Source of the DNA: Forficula auricularia
Lineage: Eukaryota; Arthropoda; Insecta; Dermaptera; Forficulidae
Direction of reading: 5' to 3'
Assembly (NCBI GenBank): GCA_024734495.1
Contig: JALMQS010000085.1
Location: 15,910,048-15,974,047, forward strand
Length of the DNA: 64,000 bases
The translations under genes and the position numbers were made by a program. A model generated the notes under the pieces. The model saw only the letters and a program-made list of their open reading frames with translations. It did no database searches and had not been told where the DNA came from. Positions 46,955-58,500 of the stretch are shown here, in pieces (the stretch's first letter is position 1; each line of letters opens with the position of its first letter).

Positions 46955-47770
46955 AATTATTGGAGGGAGAAAAGGTAGGAAGTCTACTTTTGTTTAATTT
47001 TGAATGGCCTTTTGAGAAATGAGGATTTCGAATTTGAATACAACTCAATGGTAAAATTTATTTTTAAGATAACAAAAGGGTAAATATTTAAAATTAGTGG
47101 AGGGAGAAGTCTATTTTGTTTAATTTTGAATGGTCTTCTGAGAAATGAGAATTTACACACAAAACAAATTTGCAAATATTTAAAGAATGTAATCAATGAT
47201 TGTACTTTTCTTAACTTCTAATTGATTATTTAGTATATTCGTTTTATTTGAGAGAGCTAATTTTATTTCGGTTGACTCTAAAAAATCTAAACGTAAGCCC
47301 TTTCTTTCGAAATGTAACGGAACTAGGTGGCTAATAGAAGAGGTGTGTTTATTCAAATGTAGATGATTGGCGAAGGTAGAAGAAGTAGATTCCACATTAG
47401 CCCCCTAGTTCCGTTACATTTCGAAAGAAAGGGCTTACGTTTAGATTTTTTAGAGTCAACCTAAATAAAATTAGCTCTCTCAAATAAAACGAATATACTA
47501 AATAATCAATTAGAAGTTAAGAAAAGTACAATCATTGATTACATTCTTTAAATATTTGCAAATTTGTTTTGTGTGTAAATTCTCATTTCTCAGAAGACCA
47601 TTCAAAATTAAACAAAATAGACTTCTCCCTCCACTAATTTTAAATATTTACCCTTTGTTATCTTAAAAATAAATTTTACCATTGAGTTGTATTCAAATTC
47701 GAAATCCTCATTTCTCAAAAGGCCATTCAAAATAAAACAAAAGTAGACTTCCTACCTTTTCTCCCTCCAA
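46955..47770. repeat. Palindrome of two Penelope-like 3' ends
   Basis: Near-perfect arms of ~400 bp meeting at about 47401. Each arm contains the internal ~110-bp tandem duplication. Confidence 0.88.
46980..47395 (-). pseudogene. Penelope-like element 3' coding remnant (probable)
   Basis: The minus strand encodes FANHLHLNKHTSSISHL, then HFERKGLRLDFLESTEI and ILNNQLE (47395-47180). This resembles the region after the GIY-YIG endonuclease of Penelope-like retroelements. A tandem ~110-bp repeat follows (46930-47150), then a hammerhead core (46834-46859) on the same strand. A mirror copy occupies 47402-47770. Confidence 0.55.
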
Positions 47771-48430
47771 TAATAATAAATTTTATTTAGAATGTTTATA
47801 TGTTAACATTTAAATGAAAGCGAAAGTTAAAACTTTTATCCGGTCACTGCCCTATTTTGCGTGTTCTTGGGACAGACTCGTTTTGATAGTGAACCAAGAG
47901 TTGAAAAAAGATACAGGACCCAGCCGAGCATGATCCGACATCTTCTGCTTTTTCAACTCTTGGTTCACTATCAAAACAGTCTGTGCAAGTGCGCCAAAAT
48001 TTCAGGACTATAAAAGTTGCAACTTTCGCTTTCATTTAAATGTTAACATATAAACATTCTAAATAAAATTTATTATTGAACAACTGAACAAAATTCATCT
48101 GTTTTGATTCCCCAAAGAATCAGACAGATGAGAATTGTAGTAAATTTATAACAACCATACTATTAGGAAAATAGAAGAAAAACGCGATTGAACTAGAGAG
48201 TTGAATATATATAAGATTTGATTATGAGGATCTAGTCAAGGGGATCCATCGTCTAAATGGAGAAGGCATTTGCGGGCTTAACTCAGAAGATGTCGGATCA
48301 TACCGGCTGGGTCCTGTATCTTTTTTCAACTCTTGGTTCACTATCAAAACGAGTCTGGTCCCAAGTGCACCAAAATAGGGCAGTGACCGGATAAAAGTTT
48401 TAACTTTCGCTTTCATTTAAATGTTAACAT
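47770..48430. repeat. Nested inverted repeats
   Basis: TTAACATTTAAATGAAAGCG occurs at 47805, inverted at 48030 and again at 48410, with CTCTTGGTTCACTATCAAAA between. Three arms give two alternative hairpins. Confidence 0.82.
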
Positions 48431-48434
48431 ACTA

Positions 48435-48743
48435 TATATATATAGAGGTTTTCGGGTTTCTCCGCGTGGGTTTGAGAGTTTTACACAACGTTTTGGCTCT
48501 CCTTTTGGAGCCATTTTCAAGAGAGGGGTGGGTGGTCTACGTGGTCTTAACCTTGTATTCCAAGGTTCGTTTTGGAGGGTGTCTTCCGAGTGAATTTCTT
48601 CAGTCGGAAGGTTGGGTAGATTTGGATATTTAGGAAGGCACCTCCAAAACGAATCTTGTACTACAAGGACCATTTGTAAATGGTTCCAAAGACCCACCGC
48701 GAGTAAAACTCTCGAAACCCACGCGGAGAAACCCGAAATATCG

Positions 48744-48745
<2 letters not shown>
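48435..48745. repeat. Foldback with hammerhead-like core
   Basis: Ends TTTCGGGTTTCTCCGCGTGG and complement. Related to 55675-56050. Confidence 0.8.
48490..48521 (-). ncRNA. Hammerhead-like core, GAAA changed to AAAA
   Basis: Minus strand: CTTGAAAA, stem GGCTCC-AAAA-GGAGAGCC, AAAACGTTG. Compared with the copy at 55794 the conserved G of GAAA is lost. Inside foldback 48435-48745. Confidence 0.45.
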
Positions 48746-48774
<29 letters not shown>

Positions 48775-49578
48775 GGAGAGGTATAGTGTGGGCTGTTTCT
48801 CCAGGTCAAAATTTTATTTCGACAGTATTTGTATACCTACTATTACTGTAATACTGTAAATATATTTTCTTCTCCCGAAACGTTTGAATTATTAATAAAT
48901 GTTTTATTCTTGTTTTTATAAAGAACCTTATTCATTTAATAGAATAAAAAACAATCAAGAATTTATTTCAAAATATATTTTGTTTTTTTAATTATTAACA
49001 GGTGGTTGAATAAAAATGAATCATATTGTTGAATTAAAACAAAATAAGTGGTTGATTAAATAAACAATGATTAAAACTCGAGTAAAGTTCGTTCTTTAAG
49101 TTCTTAATATAAAAGCTGGATCCAAATTTGCCGGTTTGTATTTTCTTTGCCAAGTCAGGTGACATAGGGATCGCATTTTCCAACTCAACTGCTGACACAA
49201 AATCATTTTCTATTAATTCTATTCGATTATTTAAATCACTTTCTTTTTAACACTTTCTTCTATGCTATCTTTTGTTTTTATCTATTCTAAATCTTTCTAT
49301 TTAGCTAACTTGATTCCGGTTTTTTTGCCGATTTGGCATTTCGATATTTTTCCTGGAGAACATTTTCTAGGTTACTCACTATGTGTTTATATATCCAGAA
49401 TTAAAAATCTATATGGCAGATAATATGAAATACCATTTAATTAAAATTTTTAAGAAATTTATATAATATTTAGTAAAAAAAAAACACAAGATAAATATTT
49501 ATATTAAGTTAAATGAAAGTTTTGACATTTTTGAAAAATAATATTAGAAATAGAAATTATAAAAAAACAGAAAATATA

Positions 49579-52500
49579 ATGGAATTTCCAGAAATAATAA
49601 GGAAATTAAAACGAAATATTGATGGATATTTTAAGTAAGTACTAATCTTAGATTGAAAAAACTTTCTTATAATGAAGAATTTTGTTTTTAATTATAGGAG
49701 GACTTTTATTCTAATCCTTATTGTATTTGGATTGATTGTTTATCTTGGTCCTGAATTATTACGTTATCTCACCGTAAAAAGAAATATAGTAAAAGGTAAC
49801 TCTCTTAGATTATATTGACCTATAATATTCTTGATAATATTGCTTTTTAAATCCAAATTTTGAACATATTTTTGTACTCTTCAATTCATTTATTTATTAA
49901 ATATTCAAGACACTACTGATAGTTCTAAAAGTCATTTGAATTATTACTTTCTAAATGAAATAAATGTAGGCCATCCACAAATCTATCCCCTTTTAATTAT
50001 AAGATTCTTCCAAAACTTAAGTGACTTAATTGAAGGGTTTTTTAGTCACAAACTAATAAAAGACAATAATTTCAGTTAATTATTGTCTTTTATTAGTTTA
50101 TGACTAAAAAACCCTTCAATTTAAAAAGAATCCCCTTTTAAATATCAGACTTCTATTGTAAATATCAGCTTTCTTCTATTTTTGTTTGAACATTTTATCA
50201 TTTTAATTATTTTAATCCCCCCTTTGGGTCACTATTGCTTTGACATAAAAAGTCATTTCCTAAAGTCGTATCTCAACCAAAACATTCTGTGAAAAACAAG
50301 CCAAGTTCTAGAAAAAGTAGTGAAATTTAATGTCCAGCCAAGTTAAATTCGCCAAGAATAATTAAATTGAGAGATCTACTATTTCCTCAACTTCATTATT
50401 CTTGGCGAATATATCTTGGCTGGACACTAGATTTCACTACTTTTTCGAACTTAGCCTGTTTTTTCACAGAATGTTTTGGTTGAGAGTTATCTTCGTTTTG
50501 TAAGCTATGAAGAATCCCGTTAGTTCAAAGGGCTAGAATTTTTATTTTTGACCCCTCCTCCCTCACACACATTTTGGGTGGTTAGTTTTTGAATTACTAG
50601 CTTTCTGGGGTGCCCACAGAATATGTATACAAAATTTTGGTTGAGTTGGGTCCAACGGGCTAGAATTTTCATTTTTGACCCTCCCCCATTTTGAAGGGAT
50701 TGAATGATAGAAAGTTTGGATTTTTGGAATTTTTCCTTTGTTTGTGTCCCAAACTCTACTAGCAGGCAAAATTTCATGATGCTGTAATGATTGGAAGTAC
50801 CCTATAGGTTTTGATGACCTGTCAGTGAGTAAGTGCCAAAATTAGCTATTTTCTCAGGTCCATATCTCAGAATCCATTTAAGCTATATTATTGAAATTTG
50901 GTACTCTCCTCAAGATGGATTACATAATTACATGTGTATAATTTCAGCTCTGTATCTCAAATGGATTCCGAGCTGCAGGGGGGTCGAAATTGGCTCGAAA
51001 TGGTTCGTGTAAATAGCGTACATCGTATGCGGCCAAGCTAATGCTCAAACTTGGCCTGCGCACACTGTGCGCTTTGATAGGGAGCATAAGCGAAATTTCA
51101 TACAAATCGATCAAAGAGTTTAGGACTTTCGATTTTTTGAACCCCCCCAATTTGGTTCCCTAAAAAATAAAGACTTTTTAATATAGGATACTTACAAAGT
51201 AAGTAAATTTCAACTAACTTGGTTCTTTGAGATTGAATATTTTATAATTTAATTTTATATTAGAGCCCCCTCCCCCTCATTTTGGGCCCATTAGCAATTA
51301 ATCATATTTCCTTTTAAAGTCTCCTCTAAAATCGATTAAAGTGTCTAGGATTTATATAGTAGAAAGTTCTATTTTTAAACATCTCCCCCCATTTTGGTCC
51401 CCGAAAGAAATAATTAATCATTTTAAATATTTTATCTTTTAATAGTAAATTCCATTTTTCTTGTTTTTGTTTATTTAGTTTGAAAATTTTATAAATTTAA
51501 TTTTTTAAAAAAAAACCTACCCTTTTAGGTTCGATTTCAGCCAAACTGCAAGAAAACTACATATGAAATTTCGTTTTGATATTCCCACTAGTAAGACGCA
51601 TACATAAAGTTTGGTAACGTACTAGCTTTGACAAAATAATTAATATCTCGTAAAATATAAATTTTTCCAACGCCACTTTTTTTAGCAAAACAGTTTGAGC
51701 CGTTTTTGAGATATTTCGAAAAAACGAAGCAAAAAACCCACTTTTTTCATAAACGATTCCAATACTTGCCATACCCTGTGTTGTGTGTTAAAGTAAAAAT
51801 GCCCGGAACCACGGGCATCTCTCGTTTTTTTCAACCTGAGATTTTTTTTTGACCATTGGGCTCGCTCTCTATTACCCGCTAAGAGACTGGGAGAAATACC
51901 ATCCTTTATTTTCATTTCAGGAATAATTCAAATGGCTTGAACAATTCTTGAACATATAAATGAATTAAGGAGCGCAATTAAATATTTAATATAATAAGAA
52001 TAAATTAGTCGTATTATCATTGATGAAAATAAATATACACATATAAATATATATATAAAATTTTATTTATTTTTTTCGCCTTTCTCTTCAGATTAATATA
52101 AATATTCTACTTGGATATTTAATTGAATACCTGTACAGATACGAATGTAATATATATTGCTGATTCTGATCTAGGAATGGATTATTAGAGTCAAAATAAA
52201 ACAAAAATCTCAATTTATTTCTTAGCCCGTAGTACATTATTCACTCTTTAAGCCTAAGTATATTTATTTACATCAATCAAAGACACAGTCTTGAATTTAT
52301 TCGTATATAATTCAAAAACTTTGATACTATTCTGCAAAAATGCTTTTTAATTTTATTTCATTTCATATAATATCTAGATTTATTTATAAAAATATAATCT
52401 ATTTTATTTAAACGTTTTTTAATTTCTAGATTTAACTGAAAAATGTTTATCCGATCGATTACTTGCATTTACATTAGAAGCTGAAGAAATGAATCTAAAC

Positions 52501-55500
52501 ATTCGACATCTTCCTAAAAAACCAAATGAAAAAGATTATTTAGCTTATATAGGAAATGGCGGTTTTGGATTAAGTTTAGAAAAAAATGAAGTTGGATCTC
52601 TTTTTATAAGAAAAGGGAGAACTTTATCTTTGCCAGTGGACTCAAGCCCGGTTGTGACATTAACTTTAATGTCGGACATGAAACCTCAAGAAGCCAATGT
52701 TGTTCGATTTCGAACTGGAACCGTTCATCATTTTCAATGTTATAGCTCGGATCTTTGTATTTCGTCAATGTTTTTGGCTCATCGAAAAATTCCTTCATTA
52801 TTTATTCAAGAAATTAAAATAATCAATCCCTCGAATGAAAATTATAATATTAAACTTTCCCAAAAGTATTTCGAAAATTTATCATCTAGTTCTGATTCTA
52901 GGTAAGATATATTAGAATATTTAGAAATTTAATAAAGATATATTATAGATTTTTTTCAAAACCATTTTATAGATTTGCTATATTAAATAATTCTATATTG
53001 ATTAATAAATTACACTCTGCAATTAAAAAAATCAATTTTTGAATAATGTTAGCTTTCTCTAGTAAAAAATAATAAATAAGGAACAGGTGTTTTTGAATTT
53101 TCATTTAAGGTAGTTGTTTCACCATATGGGTTTTCTTAGAATTTTTTTAAAATTTAGACAGATCATTATTTAAATACTTCTGGCATCGATTGGTGGAAAA
53201 ACGAAATTTATGAACAACATAGTTCCGGAGATATTAAATTCCAAAGATAGAGTTTTCAGTCTCTTGTACATTGCACTATACGGGATATCGGAAAGTTTAT
53301 ATACGTATTTTTAATAATAATTAATAAACTCTTCTTACCATTGTTATAAAAAACTAAACTAACATTAAACAATAACTAATACATTTTTTAAGAAAATTTT
53401 AATTCATAGATACAACACAGTTTCTGAGATAATAATGAACAAATAATGAACAATGTATAATGAAAAATTTACACTAAAAACAAGCTGGCAACAAAGCATT
53501 TATTTAACCTAAAAAGTGGGTTAACTTTAGTACTTTTTTGACATTTTTTCGCTTCAGACATTGTCGCAACAGCTTTTAATCGTTTATTAAGAACTTTTTG
53601 TTTTATAAATCTTCCTTTATAGTGTATTTTATCTGACATTTCTACGATAAAATACATACAACCTCGGACAGTGTTGCCAGATTTGCCAAACGAGCAAGGT
53701 ATTGGCTAGTAGTGGTACATAAACATCAAAAAGTTTTGGGCTTATGGATTATGAATCCTTATTTTCTGTTCTATATATGGTACATATATAGATATACTAG
53801 CATTAGCTTTTTGCTAGTATTGTCGCGAAACAACTACCTTAATAAATTGTATAAAAATAAATAATAAGTAAATTTTCAAGCAAGGTTATTTAAAAAATTT
53901 TCACCTTGAACCGACACCTAATTCTTTAAAAATTAAAAAATAAATATTTTATTTTTTGAATGCTGGCCAGATTGATGATTTATAAGATTTTTTCTCATGG
54001 GGGTGAGACCCCATATGGGCTAATTAGAAAATTAATCGAAAATTTGTATTCCTATTTCACGACATTTCGATACCTACTGCTATGCTGTTTAAAAATTATA
54101 GTAAAAATATTAATCATTTTAAAAACTTATATTATATACCTGGCTTTTATTTATTTCATTTTTAGACATATTTATTTTGATAACAATCAACAGTACATTA
54201 TTAAATCAGGCGCTCTTCATTATAATATATCTAATCAAGTAATTCCATTTACAATCATTACCAAAAAATTAGTTCCTATTCTTGAGGTAATTGTTTATTT
54301 CAATAATTTAAAATTCATTAATTCTAATGCCAAATATATAATTTATTTTTTAATTTATAAGGTTAAATCTCGAAGTACAACAACATTAGAATTATTATCA
54401 ACTATTCATTATTCTGATCCAATTAATAAAGATAATTATATCACAAAAATAGGAGAAATCGAAAAAGAAGCCATTCAAAAAATGATTTCTATTATATTAA
54501 ATAATAATATTTTCTGTTAAAAAATAATAGTTTTTTTGAATTTATTTTTAGAAAATGAGGCAAGCATTAAAAAGTACTTCAAAATTAATTGAACAACATA
54601 TTAATGCTTGGGAAAATATTTGGCGGACAGGACTTACAATAAGCTATTCTAAAGCCATTGATGCAATCAATGGGGATAAAATTAACGCTACCATCTATTA
54701 TGTTCTCTCTCAAGTTCTTTTACAAGACGTTGAAGAACACGAAATAGAATCTGAGGGATGTTACGCTGGTTATCACACATTGCAAGTTATACCTATATAC
54801 ACCATACCTATTTCAAATAATTTTAATATTTATAAAGAGAAATCAATAAGGTTGTCCTCTACTTGTTGCAAATAAATATATATATATATATATATGTCAC
54901 TAGCTGTGACGGACCTTCGGCCCTCATTGGAATTCCGTAATAAAATATCAATGTTAGGTGTCACCTTAGGCTCTGACCTTCTTGGAATGACCATATTATC
55001 TCAGTAGCAAAAGCTGCAGCATGTAAGCTTGGCTTTCTTTTCCGAACCAAACGCTTTTTAACCCCCACTCAACTCCTTATATTATACAAGGCTCAAATTC
55101 GCCCCTGTCTTGAATATTGCTCGCATTTGTGGAGAGGGGCCTCCAAGCCATTCTCTTTAATACCTTAGATGCAATTCAGAGACGGGCTATCAGACTTATA
55201 GGCTATCCTACATTAACTGACACTCCCTAGCCCATCGTAGATCTGTCTCCGCCCTTTCCTTTTTTTATAGATATTACCAATGACTTTTGTTCTGACGAAA
55301 TAAAAATCGATAATCCCACCAAAGGATTCATTTGCGCGAAATACACGATTTTCTAAGATTCAACACCCCTATTCGCTTAAATCTGGATACTAATCGAACA
55401 AACGCAATTCATTTATCCCTATGACTTTTAGAGACTGGAACTATCTTCCCCCGACCGTCTTTCCAGCAACTTATAACCTTCAATCGTTCAAGACCAGCAT

Positions 55501-58500
55501 CCACAGATACCTTCGACTGCTACCCAATCCCTAAATCTCCCCTTATCTTCACGTTACAAGGGTCCACCACGAACTACAGAGGTTGTACCTTCTTGGTGCA
55601 ACTTCTTCTTGTATCAATATCATTATAAAAAAAACAAAAAAAAACAGTACATTTTTATTTATATAGATAGATTAAAGATTTTTCGGGTTTCTCCGCGTGG
55701 GGGTTTTTTTTACGATAATGATGAGAGAAGGAGTTACACCAAAAAGGTGCAACCCCTAAAGGCCTGGGTTTGGGTTTGAGAGTTTTTCTCGACGTTTCGG
55801 CTCTCCTTTTGGAGCCATTTTCAAGAGAGGGAGCGGGTGGTCTACGTGGTCGTAGCCTCCTTGTCCAGGGTTCGTTTGTGTGAATTTCTTCATTCGGAAG
55901 ACTGGGTGGATTAGGAGATTTAGGAGGTTTTGGGTGTTTTGTGGTTGAGGGTGGATTACTTACGGTGTGGCGGCTGACGTCTCTTCTGTCACTGCTTCGA
56001 GAACACTGGGCACTGTCGATACGTTCACTGTCACTGTTCATGAACAAATGGGCTCTTTTATAAAAGATTTGCCAAGTTCAATATCATCAATTTATTAAAT
56101 GAGTCGAGAATATAGGAACTTCAATTAAAACGCATGTCTATCTTTATTTATTGATTTCATATTTTTAGTTGAAAATAATTTCCTGAAACTTGGTATTTTC
56201 GCATTATGTTATTATTGTTATTGTTTGATAGGATCTCCACCTCTCCCCTTTTAGCCCTCCTATCCTTCCACCTGTCCGCCTCCCTGGTGTAATGGTCAGA
56301 ATAACTGACTGGCAACCCGGAGGTCTCGGGTTCGATTCCCGGCTATACCCAGACATTTTTTCTGTAAGTATAGGGTCTGGTAATAAAAATTAAGTGGGAG
56401 ATAAATTTAACCTAATTTATCGCGCGGAGAATTTACCACTGCTCGAAGCCCCTAAAACCTTAGTAAATTGGATATTGAATTGTATCTAAGTTTCTGAGAT
56501 TGGCTCGTGATCCCGGCTTCTTTTCCTTCTACTCTGTTCTTTTCACGATTGAGGGGCCAGCCCATACAGGCCTTTAGGGGATGCACCTTCTGGTGTATCT
56601 CCTTCTCACATCAATATCATTAAAAAAAAACATGATCTCATGATATAGTAACGTAATTCGTGACATACATAACGATGAGTAAATGCCAAGTTTGAGGAAA
56701 ATAATTTCAACTAAAAATATGAAATCAATAAATAGAGATGCACATGTAAAATGAAAAACATGCGTTTTAATTGCAGTTACTATATTCTAGACTAATTTAA
56801 CAAATTGATTATGTTGAACTTGGCCCCACATTAGACTACTTTTTTGGCTAACGGGTTTTATTAATCGAACTTGGCCTTTTGTGACATAAGTGTTTTTACT
56901 GGGGAATGCTTTTTCTGAAAGAGGGACACTAATTCTATCATCCAATGAAACGCCCAATGTTTATGAGACATTGGTCTGCATTAATTTTTATTTATTGCAC
57001 TGTCTGTCGCTGTGGGTTTCATATAAATTTCAAATGTATGCCTATTTTCGAAAAATTTTATTTTTAAATCAAAAAAATTCAGTGTTTTTTCTCTTTCCAT
57101 TTCTACTCTAAATTTTCTTTTCTTTTTTTTTTTTTAATGATATTGATGTGAGAAGGAGATACATCAAGAAGGTGCATCCCCTAAAGGCCTGGGTTGTCCC
57201 CTCCATCGTGAAAAGAAGAAGAAGGGGGGATTTTATGGGCTGGGAAGGTATCTGTGGATGCGGGTCTTAAACAGCTGAAGGTTATAAGTTGCGGAGAAGA
57301 CGGTGGCTGGAAGTGAGTCCCAGTCTCTAGAGGTCATAGGGATAAGAGTTGGCGAAAGCGTTGGTTCGGCTTTTATCCAATTGGACAGCGAAGGGGTGCT
57401 GAGCTTTCGAAAACCGCGTGTTTCTGGCAAAGAGGGCTCTAGGGGGGATAATTGATTTCAGCTCTACTGAACAGACACCATGATAGTATCTGTAGTACAG
57501 GGAAAGGGCAGAAACGGTTCTTCGGTGAGCCAGGGAGTCGAGTGGGTTTGTTAGGGCTGGGTCTCCTATTAGTTTAATTCCTCGATTCTGAATTGCACCC
57601 AGTGTGGCAAGAGAATGCTTGGAGGCCCCTCTCCACAGATGAGAGCCATATTCGAGACAGGGACGAATTTGAGCTTATACGGTGTAAGAAGTTGACTGAG
57701 AGTTTAATAGCGTCTAGACCTAAATAGGAGACCAAGCTAGCGCGCTGCAGCGATGAAGCGAATTTATATTTTCTTTGAATTTATTTAATTCTCTATTAGT
57801 GATTTCTCTTTATAAATCAACAACTCTGCTACTGGCCGCAAAACAAAATCTTTTCAATTTTAATATTAATTATTTTTCTAAATTATTTCAGGCAAGCTAA
57901 AAATTTATGGATCAATGCCAATAGCATTGAGATGGTAAACAGATTGACCTCCTATTGGCTATTAACTTTAGAAAAGCAGGTTTGTTTGAAGCTTTAAAGT
58001 TGTATTTCTCAAGGTGCTTAGATAAGCACGTGGCTAGCGACCATGAGACGGGGATTCCCCAACTCAGTGGGACTTTTCTTCTTCTATGCCACACACGCTT
58101 CTTTCTCTATTTTATATATTTAAACTTTCATTTTCATTATATGATCTTTAAATCTTTAACCAATTTATATTTATCTATTCTTACTCATTTATTTCACCCT
58201 CTTTTGTTTTCCATATTTCTAATCCGTGAGTGATGTTCATGTAAATTCAATGTATGTATCATTCTTTATTTCTGCCAGCTAATTTAGTAACTAGTTTGCC
58301 TTGGGTTTCTTAGATGAAGCTTAAAGCTCGATTTTGGTAGATCTGAAATCTTTAATTCCAATCTATTTATTTGAAGTTAACTTGAATTTTCCAATCATTT
58401 TATCTTCTTCTTTTATTTAATTTTCATTTGCTTCATTTACTATCCATTATTATTATTTAAAACTTTATTTTATTAAATTTTCTTATTATTTTCATTATAT

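Larger units (their letters stand above)
49796..52429 (+). other. Intron 2 of the KIAA2013-like gene
   Basis: Contains the hairpins at 50034 and 50266 and repeat DNA with C/T-rich tracts (50.5-51.4 kb) related to 40.1-40.5 and 61.1-61.35 kb. No exon recognised. Confidence 0.55.

Noticed and set aside
48413..48697. 94-aa minus-strand ORF
   Set aside because: It lies wholly within a foldback repeat and its mirror gives another ORF. No independent coding evidence.
56276..56350. Possible functional tRNA gene (B box GGTTCGATTCC)
   Set aside because: The acceptor strands do not pair and the anticodon arm is poor. The downstream body and LINE tail show it is a SINE.
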